Source: Lunularia cruciata (lineage: Eukaryota; Streptophyta; Marchantiopsida; Lunulariales; Lunulariaceae). Taken from it: a stretch of 64,000 bases of DNA. The stretch lies in the NCBI GenBank assembly GCA_948567375.1, contig OX419755.1, positions 59,283,945 through 59,347,944 on the forward strand, in the 5' to 3' direction. Below, piece after piece: positions 23,791 to 36,698 of the stretch (positions within the stretch are counted from its first letter, which is position 1; each line of letters begins with the position of its first letter). The notes under the pieces are model-generated. The model was not told the DNA's origin and ran no database searches. It saw only the letters and a program-made list of their open reading frames with translations. A program made the position numbers and the translations under genes.

Positions 23791-26700
23791 AAAAACCCCA
23801 TTGTCCCTGGTAAGTGAATCTTAGGTAGACAAAGATGATGTGATTTCCAATTAACACTTCCAACTAACAACAATGAGGCGGGTAGGAACAAGGAGGTGGC
23901 TTTGGCTCACAAAGCAAAGGAGACAATCATCCCATGCCATGACAAGAACCCCACACCCAAAACAAAGAAAGCCATACCAAGACAATTGAGCAAGGATAGT
24001 GATTCTTTGCCTTGGCTAATGGCGGCCAACACCATACCATGACATTGGTGATGGAAGCATTGGAAGAACTTATGCCAATACACCAAAAGTGGGATCCAAA
24101 GATAAAGGAACCGATGGACCTCATCTACCACTTACATCACCTAGTCCAAACCAAGACAAACAAGAAGGAAAAGCAAAGTAAGTAGTGCATAGAGGATTTC
24201 CAAAAGGAGGAACTAAAATGGAAGGAGGAGTATGAAAAGATTATCCAAGGCTTAAAGAAGGAGGTTGATGATTATGGCGTGCAGGTCTTCCACCAATAAA
24301 CTCAAAACCAGGAAGAGATACCAAATTGAGAAGATGAACTTGAAGTGCTACAAAGTGAGCTAGAAATGGCCCAGGCAGACACAAAGGTATTAGAAATTAG
24401 ATATGACAACCTAAAGCAACTAATTGACCTCTACATCTCCAACCTATCTACCAACCTCAAATGACAACAAGAGAAGGTGTTAGAGCAAGACAAGCAGATT
24501 TGTATGGAGATGACCAACAAATTGAGCACCAAACTAACCAATATAGAGAACAAAAGATCAGGGCTGCTCACAATATTGGTCATAGGACCACCTAACTTCT
24601 TAGCTAGTTGGAGCTCATGGCCAATGAGACCTCCCAATGAACAAAGGCAAAGGACTTGTGCACTCAAATACATGTCCTAGAGAGGAATACATACTCAAAT
24701 GAGCAACTCAAAGCATTGTCTATGAAATTCTAGAGCCACACTAATGCCAAGTTTGAGGAGACTCAGACTAGCTTTGAAAAAATAATGGAAGGCTATCAAA
24801 AGGAGCTAGTGGACCTAGTTCACATCTGCAAGGAAGTTGAGAGTTTGGCCCAAGCACCTCCTACTCCTCCCATCAAGGAATAACTACTAATGCCTCATCT
24901 TATAAATATTTTCAGTCATTTTATTATCTAACAATGAAACATTATCTTGTACATATTGTCAACATCTTTGTTTTCATAGCCTTAGGAAGTTTGTAAATAT
25001 ACATAATTTGTAAATAGGTAACTGGAGCAAACCAATATGTAGTATAGCTTGACTTAGTTGATTATGTCCATAGCTACCTACCATTAGGTTTAGGGTTAGG
25101 ATAAGATATGATCAAGATTGAGTGGTTATAGATGTACTTAAGAAATTTCCATCCATTGTAGCCATTTGACATTTCCGTGGCCAAGAAAGAAATGTATAAA
25201 ATGCTTAGGTCTGATGTTCAACAGGTCTATTCAATGCATTATTCTTTTGCAAGTTAATATGAATTTTATACCATCAAGACAAATGAGTTTGTGTATGTAT
25301 ATTAGTTTTTGCTCTAAATGATTGTATGCTCAACTGATTTAGGAGTGACAAATCTTGAGGTACAAACCTAGGCAATGGATTATGATGACACATTTTTGTG
25401 GAACTAGAGTGTAGCTCTTAGAGTTTGGCCAAAGTCAGGAACAACATAAAAACATATCTACATGGCCTTGGTATCTCATCGAGTAACACTCTTAGATAAG
25501 TAGTAGCACAAAATGGTTTTGACTCTTGTAACCTTGTGGATTTTATGAAGGGTAGAACATGGTGTTATGGTTGTAGTCTTCAGAGTGATGTAAATTCTGA
25601 AATCTCTTCCACCTGGTTTAGTTTGTGTAGTTATTAGACCTCCTACTGTAGTGTGGTAGTGAGGTGCATTTTGTATCATTCATGGAGGTGATATTATACA
25701 AACCATGGCTCCTGAAAATCTAATCTTGGTAGTTTGATGCTTGGACAAACAATTTGGTGAACAAAGAGGCTCTAGAACAAAGTGACCTTTGTTCTTAATA
25801 AAACCACCACTTCTTAGGAATCCCTTGGATTTGACCTTTAGTACATAGGAGAATAGATTGTTTAGCATTTTGTAATATCACTTGTTTGGATCACATTACA
25901 CTCTTGTGGGAATGATGCTTACCCAAGAAGTTAAACTTAAAATTATAGATTGTCTTCATTGTGACCCTATCTATCTTGTTTTAGTTGTTTCTACCCCGTA
26001 TCCTCAAGGGAATGACCTATTCTTACAGATTATACTATAACAAGTCAACATTGATCACCACACTCCAATTGAATGCTACACCAATTTTTGTTGATCTTGA
26101 ATACACTTCCTTCATTATTAGTAGTTTCTTAACATTTATTACTATAACTTTCTTATTTATATTTGATTATGAGATGCTTTAGGAAATATGCAAAGAAACA
26201 TATATTTAGTCTTACAAACAATATAATGGGGACATTGTCCATCCAAACATGAGAAATATACCGTTTTGCATCTTCATGTAATAAACTACTCATGTTTGTT
26301 GCGCTCAGAGTAATAAATATGGAAATGATTTAAAAGATATTCTCTTCCACACTTTTAAGCTTCTACAAACTTTCAAGAAATTGATAATAGTAAGTTTTGA
26401 ATAATTGAAATAAGCTCAATATACATAATTATTAAATTCATTACAATGATACAATAAAAAAACATATGCATTATAATGCGTAACTTTTGAATTCAAATCA
26501 GCAAACCATCTAGGTATGTTTGAATTACCTAAATGCAATAGTATATTTTTTTATCAATAAAAACAAACTCAATAGATATAATTATTAAACTTGTATATTA
26601 TGAAACACACCATCATAACTTAACTGAACGTGTAGCCATATCTAACACTTTGATTCAAATCCACCAACCACCTTGGTCTATGGGCATGTAGGTTCAAGAA

Positions 26701-29508
26701 TGTAAATACATTCTCATCTAAAGTTTAGTAAAGTAAATACATTCTCATCAAGAATTAAAACAAGATTTCATAGTGATCTAGTTTTAAAGAATGACAAAAC
26801 GTACACAACCATATCATACACAACCATGTAATAGATCTTACATATAAGAACAAGGCGTGCATACTATTGAATCTTAACTCCATTTTTCCCTCATGTCTTT
26901 AAAGTCCTTGTACGGCTGACGGGATGTTGAAGGATGAGATCTTCCCCTCCTTTTTTCACAAGCGGTCTCTTTTTCTTGCAAAAATAGGTTGGGTCACATC
27001 GGCTTATTATTATGTCCATGTCACCATGAGTCTCTTTTGGCAACCTTCTATCTTCTTTTAAAGCCGAAATGTAACTTATGAATCTGATCAAGTCATTATA
27101 TGGTGAGGTCGTAGATGAAAATATTAGGGGTTTCAAAAATAACTTTATGAAGCTTCCTATAAATTCTAAACTGGAGTGTACAAGATGTGTGAAAAATCTG
27201 TATGGAGCTGCCAAAAACCATGTTTGGGTAGATTATAGAGATCCATCCAAGTTCTTTATTGTTAACAAACTCCATAATAATTGGTTTATACTGTCCAAGT
27301 TCTTAATTCTTTTCAAATTCCATAATAATAAGTGGTTCATAGGAAACTAGGGATACTGAGTTTGCATTGTAAAACATTAATTAACATCAATTGTAATTCA
27401 AGATTAATAATATATTGTTTGAGTTGAATTTTATTTAAATGGTTCCAGAGGCAATCCAAAGAAAATATTGAGAAGGTGTCAAAAGGTACCCGAAGATGCC
27501 AGACCTATCATCTCATAGGCACTGGTTTATGCTCATTGGTGTTGATTATTCAAATATATGTTTATAAATTTTGTGATAGTCTAATTTGTTATCCATGTCA
27601 TTTATTTAATTTAATATTTATTTCATTACAGTACACCTAAACATTCATAAGCGAGAAAGTAATTTTTGGAAATGAACTGAAGTTACATTAATTTTCTCGT
27701 AAAAAGATATGGGTTCAATTAACGGGTTCAATTATTAATTATAAATTCAGTAAAATATTATAAAAATTGGTATTTTTCATGTAACCATCCATCCAAACTA
27801 CTTCTGAAACCCCCCCTATTGTCCATGTCACCCCCGGACGAAATCTTTAACTGCCGATTTCATAGATGAAAACGTTGTCCCGTCATCCCTGGACTCAGAC
27901 GGACGGTTAAGATGCCACGTCGGATTGACGGGTGTGTGCCGGCAACTCTTACCCGGTCTTCAAATATAACGTCGAGAAAAGGTTTTCCTTCAGATCCTCA
28001 CCGCTGTTGCTTTCTTCACCCAACGTAATGCCAGGTTCTTCGAACTGGAAAAGATAATCTTCATGTTACGATTTGGATTCCGTGGAGGTGGCCAACTTGT
28101 GATATGAGTAAGACTTTTGTTGCAGAATTGTCCATAGTGTGTTTACACAATACAACAGGGAAATATTACATATGTTCAAGAGAAATTATCTGACGGTCAA
28201 CTGCCATCTCGGCAGTTATGGATTTAAAATGTACATGAGACCACGATCATATAGACACCACCAAATATGCCATCGAGTGCGGAAATCAAAGTCAATGCAG
28301 AGGACGGCAGACGTTTCTTGTTGTCTTATCACAAGTAGTGCACAGCATTCTATCTATGGGATTTGATCGTGCTGAAATGGTGGAACCATGAATCTGAAGT
28401 TGGTTCGTCCCTGGTTCAGCGGAGAAGGCAATCGAACAGACTGAACCAACGTTGATATCGAATGTACCGAGAGATGTATGCGTGGCTTATGGGAGTTACG
28501 AGAGTTTGGTTGATGGATTCGTGGTTTATCAGGAGTTATCTCGTGGCGAACTTTGTGATTGGAGTGTATATTCTTCATCGGATGGAGTACTCTAGTTACC
28601 TGAGAACGATTCGTAGGAAAATGAAACGAGTATGAACTGTTGTCGGATTTGGTATGTTGGCATTGGCATGAGGTTCCATGAAGTTTGATCGTTTTTTGGA
28701 TGTTGAGAATAAATTAGTTCCTGGTATCTCCATTTTTTGTGCACTCGAGAAGTAAACTGCAGGGAGAATGTGCGATCTAACTCTGTCTCAGAGGATGACG
28801 AAGTAAACAAACAATGCTTTTCCATCCCATTGATGGACTAACTTCGGGTCTTCGAGATCACGTACGCATGACGGTCAAGAACATAAACATTGTTCCTCTT
28901 TCATCCTTATACTGTGCAAGGTAGTCGTTCATAAATCAGATTGTCCTCGTGAGCAACTGATAGGCTCTGCGAATGCTAAATCTTGGGATACCGAATTCTA
29001 CGGTACTGCTGTTTTCTGTCTCCTTCCTCCACTGGACTTCGCCGAGGACTTGATGTTTTCAGTTTGCTCCATTCTAAAGCTTTTGAATAGAAAGTCATTT
29101 CAACTGAGTGATGCTATTTTTTCTTTGAGTGCTTTTGTTTCTACTGTTACTTCTTCGAGGCCTATCCTCGAAGGCAGAGAAACAGAATCCACAGAGTGGT
29201 ACGTGACTTCGTTGTGTAGTGATATGTTCTGGATTTTACGGTTCCGTTTGCGGCCCAGAATCGTCAGGTGTTTATCATCGGTGAGCTGGCGGATACAGAG
29301 AACCTATGCAGTATTGTTTCAGGGTGGAATTGACCTTTAACTACAGGTTCTATGTGCGTGTGGCGGGATAGAAGGAGTTGATTCCTTGATAGATGAGCTC
29401 TTTTGGGAAACCTGATAAGTTTTTCGCCTGCACAGCGCATTACAGAAGACACATATTGTAGAATATCACCAGCTTTCGCGAAGCAGGAGGAAGTCCGACT
29501 GTCGGGCA

Positions 29509-29606
29509 GGAAGGCCCTAAGATTGATCTTGAAAAACTATGCTGTCCTTGAAGAAAACCTTATCAATCATTTACAGATTCTTTTAAAGTCCATCTTAGGG
29601 CCTTCC
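29509..29606 (+). ncRNA. Candidate microRNA precursor hairpin
   Basis: The 5' arm (29509-29535) and 3' arm (29581-29606) pair over a 14-bp perfect block, GGAAGGCCCTAAGA with TCTTAGGGCCTTCC. A further 10 or so positions of imperfect pairing run toward a loop of about 45 nt. Total length is about 98 nt, a normal size for a plant pre-miRNA. The arms match no conserved plant miRNA that I can recall. It lies in a region without protein genes, as is usual for plant MIR loci. The hairpin could equally be a small inverted repeat with no product, and its strand is not determined. Confidence 0.35.
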
Positions 29607-31282
29607 CCTCACGGTGTAAATCAACTAGTGTAACTTTTATTTGTGATAGAGCGGTTCAAGGAAAAGGGATCACAAGCATGAGCAAAATGATCATATTCTT
29701 CACAGCGCCAGATCGGTATCGTATTGTGGGTTATTTCAGTGTGTACTAGTTGAATGTGGCCGCGAAAGCCGTGCATTCAAGAAGCACAATGGGCTAGACT
29801 GCTGCTTTGACAATTGAAGTTTGTGAGGTAGACGAAATGCTGACTACTAACGAGTTATGAAGTATCGATGCATAACAGCGGTCGATCCGAAGGAACTCAG
29901 GGGCATCAAGAGCAAGCGGGGCCTGCCAAGTCGTTTGCGCTTTGTCAACAAGAACAGAACTGGTTGGCAGTAATCGGTGTGATTCCTGACGTGCCACATA
30001 GAGGCGCTCAGCTTTCTGAGACGAAAATAGGCGAGCGACAGTTTTCAGGTAATGTGCCCATGAAGAGCTTTGTTGTGGATGGTGGAAGGAAGATCGTAAC
30101 TGTTATACTCGTTCACTGAAGTTTCGGAATCTCGAATATTGTAACGTGTGTTATATCTACAAAGAGATTTCTTGAATAAGGAGAATGACAAGATAGAAAC
30201 AGAACAAAGTAGGAAGTTTGCAACTTATAGATAAAATTACAAACATTTAGCACAGTATCTTTGTTTGTGGTAGGGTTCCAGAACGTAGAAACTCTGTTCC
30301 GATCTGTGCCATCGCGTATAGTTACACGATGGAAGGCCTCTGAGGCACACCTCACCGACCAGTTGTCCCCCTTGTATGTTCCTGCATCTTCAGTCGCTTG
30401 GCGCTGCACGTTCAGCAGATTGAATCGAACAGGTTATAACATTTTCCTCATCTGCTGCGATGATACCAGCTCGTTAACGCTGTCTCATCGGCCCATATCG
30501 GCGGTCTCTAGAGGATGGAAGTACAGCTTAGCAACAGTTTCCTCGAGTAGCGACGAACAAGTGATACAAACTGTCTTGTGTATCACCTTTTCGTTAATAC
30601 GGCAGGCAATATATACGGCAGGCAAGTAGAATGGAAGCTGTGCAACTGAATTACATTGAAAGCAGAGTACTGCACGAACTTATATGCAATCTCAGCAGAT
30701 GGGAGCTATGGCAAATCTTCAGAAGCGTGGATGCAGTGCATTGCAACAAGAGAGGCGTGTAAGATCAAGAAGAGGTTTTTCCTTTCTTGAGTCACTTGAA
30801 GGGCGAACATGCTCATCCAAAAGCAGACAGGAAGGGGGGATCACTACTGGAGTACAGAGCAGATGGAGGAGAGGCACAGCCCACTGTACAATGTAGAACA
30901 AACAAACATGATATTGCAGCAAAGGAAGCGATATGATGTGTAGATCTCCAAAAAAACTGCACTCTGACTCCATTTATTTCAGCAGGTCTGAAAGAATGAA
31001 CAATCAATTTATTGATTGCACGAGGTTAACTGTACTTTGAAACCTTGGAGTCAATACCAGTATACATGAGACGCCCATCCCTATTAGCTTCTGAATGTAA
31101 GAGAGCTGGCGCACAGCCGAGTAGGTACATAGCCTCTTATATGGGCTACGCTCGTACCATTGCAGACGTATTTAAATTGCACCACAATTTTGTGGCTGAC
31201 GTCGGGCCTGCCCATTGTAAACTAAACAACTATATCTATCTATTTCAAACATGCTAATGTACAAAATTTTACACCTGTGGCA

Positions 31283-31573
31283 TCAACCCACTGATAATCC
31301 AGCTAATCTTCGCGCAAGACTCTTGGCAAACAGAAGTATAGCTCCGATTCCAAGGCGCCCGTACATGAACCAGGCAATTGCCAGTCTGTAGATACACCTG
31401 TATAGCAGAAGCCAAGCGCAACCCAATCCTTGAATCCAGAAACCTTCCCACTTTAAATCTAACAATTTGAGTTCTACCAAGGCCATCGTTCTCTGCCACT
31501 CTTGCACCAAATCTGTGATTTTCCCTGTAGACAACAGTAAAAGTAAAAGAAGGATTAGTACCTTAAGAATCAT
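31283..31573 (-). CDS. Hydrophobic ORF, uncertain
   Basis: The minus-strand frame begins with Met followed by a Leu-rich stretch and later has hydrophobic segments around ILLFAKSLARRLAGL. A TTTTACTGTTGTCTACAG stretch inside its N-terminal part looks like a 3' splice site, so only the portion after about 31527 may be an exon. No family was recognised and other frames overlap it, so chance is likely. Confidence 0.15.
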   Translation of the reverse strand: MILKVLILLLLLLLSTGKITDLVQEWQRTMALVELKLLDLKWEGFWIQGLGCAWLLLYRCIYRLAIAWFMYGRLGIGAILLFAKSLARRLAGLSVG

Positions 31574-32054
31574 TTTGGATTGAATCGAATTCTGTCAGTG
31601 ATAAAAACCATGGTATAATAACAGCATTTATATACAAGGCTCCATATTTAGGGGGGATTTCTTGCCGAAAGTAGGCGGTTAATCGAGAGAAGAATAATTG
31701 AGGGAAGTGTAAAAGACCAGAACATACAAGCTCGCATTTGAGTTTTGTACACAAATGTCACAAGAGTAGTTGGGAGAAAGAGGAGCAAGTGTGAGAACAT
31801 TGTAAACCCCAAACGCATTCATTGAGCGTTGAATAGTACTTGGACCGAGAATACTGTTTCTGTGACAGCAAGATTCAAGGCGCACTACGAAAGGAGCTTG
31901 TCTCAGAACCGCGAAAAGTTCCACATGGCACATCACTATCCGTGAGAGTGGACTCAGGCAGCAAACTTCTCTCATGTAGCCCAAGAAAGAAATTACCCAG
32001 AAATAGTATCCTCTTGCTAGAAACATTTACAGAGGACATCAAAGTCGGTACCCA

Positions 32055-32190
32055 GACACTTGATTTACTCGTGAGGTCGCGAGGGAAAAATATACAGAAG
32101 ACACCACTCAGGGGAGAAAGATACAAGGAAAAGGAGACACTTTTTTTACTCGTAAAGTCGCGATGTGGAAAAGTACACAAAATTTACGAC
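32055..32190 (+). repeat. Diverged 81-bp tandem pair
   Basis: Two units starting GACACTT (32055 and 32136) share TTTACTCGTGAGGTCGCGAG and TTTACTCGTAAAGTCGCGAT. In the open frame 31840-32220 the pair reads as a 27-codon repeat (LDLLVRSRGKNIQKT against LFLLVKSRCGKVHKI). Keeping the same frame is notable, but only two units exist. Confidence 0.55.
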
Positions 32191-32327
32191 CTTTCGTACT
32201 ACCGAGTAAAAAGAGTGTGAAGACGTGGAGAAAGAGAATGTGAACTATAAGTTACGAAAGGACGTCAATCAATGGGAGTGGCTACCGGTTTAATAGGTAT
32301 CCCTGTAAACTCAACATATCCGATTTA

Positions 32328-32343
32328 CCCCCCCCCCCCCCCC
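32328..32343. repeat. Poly-C run, 16 nt
   Basis: Homopolymer C flanked by TTTA and GATTTT. Its length is likely uncertain in any assembly. Confidence 0.95.
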
Positions 32344-32946
32344 GATTTTGAATGGACTAGTCAATGTAACAGAAAAGCTTTCTGTCATTATTCTATTATT
32401 TTGTTTGAATTGCAACATTTTGCGCGGAGACTTCCTTCATTCAGTGGAGGACCTCATCGTCTCGTGAAGACTCACTAAGTCATCGTTCTCATTTCCCCAT
32501 GAGTAAGGGGTAAGTCTAACAGAGCGGCCGTTGAGATGTACATCACCAGCTCAGCTTCTGTAACTTGACATCTAGAAATGTCTGCATGAGTCAATGCGGG
32601 GAGATCTAAGGCTGCTACTTGAATCCCTATTTTAACAGACACGACACATTACTAAATGTAGATGGTGGTCTGCAAGAACTATCTACAGTATCATGCAACA
32701 GTCAGACCTAACTAATCCCAATCTGTCTCTGGATGCACAAGCTTTCCTTATCAGCACTTGCACACCCGTACACACAGTGTAGCCTCCTAAAACACTCCCC
32801 ACTCCAATCGGAGCTGAGAGGTGAGCTAATTTGGGACTCATTGATGTATATATTCGAACAGTCACACAACAATATCTATGACTGGTTAATTTACGGCCAG
32901 CCAATTGACCCAATCACCGCTAGTTGCCGACGTTCATTTGTGAGTA

Positions 32947-35900
32947 CTAGTTAAGTACAATATCTTTGACTGTGATTTCAGCCATTGGGTGAGGATGAAC
33001 GTAGATGAAGGTAAGTTTCTGACCCGCCTTCAGAATGTTCTGCCATGCGGGGAACTTGAATCTGGTCTGGCTATCTCTAACTTGATTTAGACCGTAAACA
33101 GGTCCATGGAGATCCTTGAATTTTAGGATAATATTCTTTAGATCCTTCCCAACGGTGTTGGTAAGAGCGCCTTCATATTTGTTGTAAGTTAGCCCATTTG
33201 CAGTCCACGAATGTACAAGCTTTTGGGTAAAATAAGGTTTCTGTCCCTGGTCTGCAACATCCCGAAGTTCATCAGCTACTTCCCTTGGTTGTGACTAAGG
33301 TGAGATTTACTTACCTGACTCCTTCAGCCCAGCAGTTGATACACACTCAACAATTTCACATAAATTGCAACTTTGCAAGAAGGATCGAGAGGGGGTCAAG
33401 GACTTACTGGGAACATCACGAATAACTGGTGGCGGTGGTGGAGTTTTAGGCGCTGGTGGGGGTGACGTAGGAGTCCAGGGTTTAGGTTCTTCTGCAAGCC
33501 CAGTGACGAACAAATTGAAGGTCAAATTAACTTCTCACTGAGATATTCATACACGAATTGGGATGAATAGAAAGTAGGCATGGAACTGGAAACTCGTGAT
33601 ATGATTGAGAACCCTTTACCCGAATCGTGAGGATACTTGATGTGGCCGACAGCCAAACGGGCCAGCGCACCAACAAGGGGTCCAGTATTGTACAGACATG
33701 CTTCAGTCTGTTGATAGTTGTCACGATCGTCGATGAAATTATCATTGATATCAGGGCCTCCAACCAAAGCCCCTAACAAGACATTAGGGTTGTCATTTGG
33801 CTTATTGTACCAGTGGGCATATCCATCTTTACACTGAATGTGATTTGGCTCGAACTTGACGGATACAATAGAGGATCCACGATGATGAACCTCTTTGGGG
33901 TAATTTCTCGAGAATCCCACCATGTAACTCATGCCTCTTGGGTTCTCTCCCAGAACGTAATTAATCTGTTAAGATTAAGCATCAAACCTCATGTCAGAAG
34001 TATGGACGGGAAATAAACTTTCAAGATCTGAAGAAAAAGATGGTCCATGTCTGTACCTGCTTCTGTGCCGTGGACCTTAGTTCCTGCGTCGGAACTGATG
34101 AGCCAGAGCAGGTAAGTTGCTGGTTTGCAGCATCGAGGTAATCTGCGTATACTGTCAGCAAAAACGAAGCCGAGGTAACAAATTGCATGTTGTTCCACGG
34201 TTGGATCCAGAACAAACCCCCAGGTGTACGATGGATATTTTGCCCATTGTTCTTGTTTAAAGCAGCGCACAGGAAGTACGTTGCTTGTTTTTGATAAGCT
34301 TCAAGGGTGCTCTTATGGGCACCTCCTCTTCCTTGCATGAGAATCTGTCACCAATTTCATGACATTGTCAATGAGAATGTCATCAATCGTTGTCCTAAGC
34401 AAGACTATCAAGCTCAGTGCACAATGATTAAATGAAAGGACAGAAGATTCAACGTGAGAAAGAAATTCTGACCTTAGATGCGAGCACTTGGAGACCTGAG
34501 TATTTGACATCCCACCCAAACTGGGTCATGGCCCACCCCGTACCACCAAGCTCATGGGCATTCTTCGAGGTATACTCCAGATAATTCTCATCTCCAGTTG
34601 CCTCAAAGAGCCAAAATGCGGCCCATAACAACTCATCCTGAAATCAATCACATGGGTCAGATGCTTTACGAAATGTACATCACTGTGGCAAATTGTACTG
34701 GAAAAGGTCATCGAATAAAATAAGTTGAATCTCACCCCATAGCCACTGACGGAGGTGTAATAACCCCGGACAATAGGTATACTCTGGTCATATTTCCCCC
34801 TGTAAGTGTCGCCGAAAGTGAACAGCTGCGGAGAGGAGAATACAACTTATCAGAAATGTCAATCATAACACTCGAGGCTAATTCACTCAAATTGCACAGA
34901 CAGAGTAAGTCGGTATCCAGGGTTCATCCCATCGTTTACCTGTTTTGCGTGAGTGATAAGAGTCCGGGCATAGGCGGGGTCGGTGTCTTTAAACGCTATG
35001 GCAGCCGCAGCCATCGCGGCTGCGGTCTCAGCGGCAACCTCAGTTCCAGGATGGTTCGCATCGACCTTGTAAGCTGTACGAGATGTGGTCATGTCTTCAG
35101 GTCTCATCCAGCACTCGTGGTCAGTAGTGCCATCTCCGACCTGTAGGAATCGACACAATTGACAATCACAACAAATAATCAACACAATCGACACGGTACG
35201 GTACAAATACGGTACAGAACGATTTGAACCGGGTGTCAGATCCGATCCACGTTCCAAAACTCGAGAACGTAAGCGAGTACTGACTTATGCTGTTTACCCC
35301 AGGACAAAATCAGCAGAGCTATCGGCGAATAATAAGATGTCCCAATTCGGAGGAGCTCAAGATCCTTATTACGGTAATGCACCGCGAATTGCGTAATACG
35401 TAGCGACTATCGCTACAAGACGAAGGCCATGATCCGACCACGATAGCAGTCAGACCGCTAAGCTGGGAGGTCACAGGTTCGAAGGTCATGACGCACGGAC
35501 ACAAAAGTCACCAACAATGTACTGTACCTCTGCCCAGAGAACGTTAGGCTCTGGGTGCGCTTTGATGAAGTAGTCAGTGCCCCATTTGATAGCATTGAGC
35601 GCGTGGTCGAGCTGCCCTTGCTTCTGCAGCTGAGATCGGTATTCAATGACGCTCCATGCCAACGTCGTCACTGTGAACGCCATAGGCAATTGGAACTTGA
35701 CGTTATCCCCCGCATCATAGTACCCGCCAACGAGGTTGATCTGCAAATATCGATCCGCATATAAGATTGGATGCAATGGCTGTAAAATTTCGAATGGCGC
35801 TGCTCGCCAGCTTATGTATCAGGAGAAATCTTCTCCTAAAGTCCTTGAAATCGTATGTCGGCTGACGCCAGCCAAGATTCAAGGATTATGTCCATTCATT

Positions 35901-36698
35901 CTACAGAGCGTGGAGTAAAGCCAAGAATAAGTTTGATTTGCTACAATTATCTATGATAGCCTGCAAGTGTCAAGAAAAAGAAAAAGAAAGGAGTGATAAT
36001 TCGAAGTAGGACCTAAGGAATTTCTATAATCTCAGGGTTGGTTCACTCAGGACATTGCAGCTACGCAGTACGCAATCTCCACTCCCTTAGCATCGCTAAA
36101 TTTTCACTGCTTTCTACTATCAACGTCTATCTCTAAGATTTACTGGAAAGAGGTTGTAGTCTCTCTCCAGCAAGCCGGAAAGACTATCTACGGGCATATT
36201 GAATCACTGTCATGCTGTATCGCATTTTGCTTCTTTACAGTACGTCCAATTGTCCAACCAGCTTAGGCGGCTTGGACCAAGCTTAATTTGATGGATGCTC
36301 AATTTGATGGAAGCACTCACATTTTCGTTGTATGTAAACGCAATTAGCAATCAAGGGGAACTAAACAAAAACAAACTCACACTACAAGCAGAGAGAAGGC
36401 TGCGGGTTTATAAACACACAAGGAAATCAATGTATGGAAGCACAATCTGACAGAGAGGACTAACATTTTGTTCCTTGCCGTCGTTAAGGGCCGAATGACT
36501 ACGCCATGTCACGCGCTGGTCTGCCGGCAGATATCCCGAGCGTTGGGCCTCGAAAAAGTAGAGACTCAACCTCAAAGCCTCTGAGTAATCAGGTCCAGCT
36601 CGTACAAGTCCCACCAGCGAACTGAGACTCAACATTACAGTTGTGTGAAATATGGCCCAGTTCAAACGCATTCCAACTCCTCCTGAATCCATCCTCAT
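32947..36698 (-). CDS. Endo-1,4-beta-glucanase, GH9 class C with CBM49, 9 exons, 641 aa
   Basis: Minus-strand exons: 36698-36465, 35740-35528, 35140-34940, 34825-34736, 34637-34473, 34344-34057, 33965-33620, 33491-33408 and 33251-32947 (TAG). Phases close throughout. Residues 1-34 are a signal peptide with a hydrophobic core. The GH9 catalytic domain spans about 36-480: [10 protein letters not shown] (the second Asp is the catalytic base), [15 protein letters not shown] (active-site His) and [20 protein letters not shown] (with the catalytic Glu). A Pro-rich linker ([15 protein letters not shown]) follows, then a CBM49 of about 100 residues with [15 protein letters not shown] and [14 protein letters not shown]. 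This is the secreted, single-CBM49 class C layout, acting on cellulose-like glucans in the wall. The first donor is GTTAGT, weaker than the others. The last two exon borders have alternatives (GT at about 33318) but the chosen ones keep frame. Confidence 0.93.

Larger units (their letters stand above)
21110..27800. other. AT-rich repeat DNA with degenerate ORFs, no recognised gene
   Basis: Plus-strand fragments 23038-23295, 23581-23817 and 24180-24890 read as a lysine- and glutamate-rich protein broken by stops. The last part has heptad-like coiled-coil composition (EDELEVLQSELEMAQADTK near 24325-24390). A gag-like protein of a repeat is possible, but no zinc knuckle, protease or RT was found. 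25-27.7 kb is AT-rich with only short frames. GC content rises sharply after 27.8 kb. Confidence 0.35.
27800..32946. other. Gene-space DNA without an identified protein gene
   Basis: Composition resembles the flanks of the genes to the right. Frames up to 126 codons occur (30261-30629, 31840-32220), but none shows a known domain and I could not join them by splice sites. It could hold a non-coding transcript; a microRNA-like hairpin lies at 29509-29606. Confidence 0.35.

Noticed and set aside
30261-30629. 122-codon ORF
   Set aside because: No domain, no bias and overlapping frames of similar length; treated as chance.
33318-33420. Longer version of the GH9C linker exon
   Set aside because: The frame continues past 33408 to a GT near 33318, but joining from there to the CBM49 exon does not keep a natural linker, whereas the earlier donor closes in phase.
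35427-35492. tRNA-like sequence with GGTTCGAAGG in GH9C intron 2
   Set aside because: The T-loop motif lacks the following CC, the acceptor arms pair at only six of seven positions, and no D-arm or A-box fits. Not a tRNA gene; at most a chance match or SINE relic.
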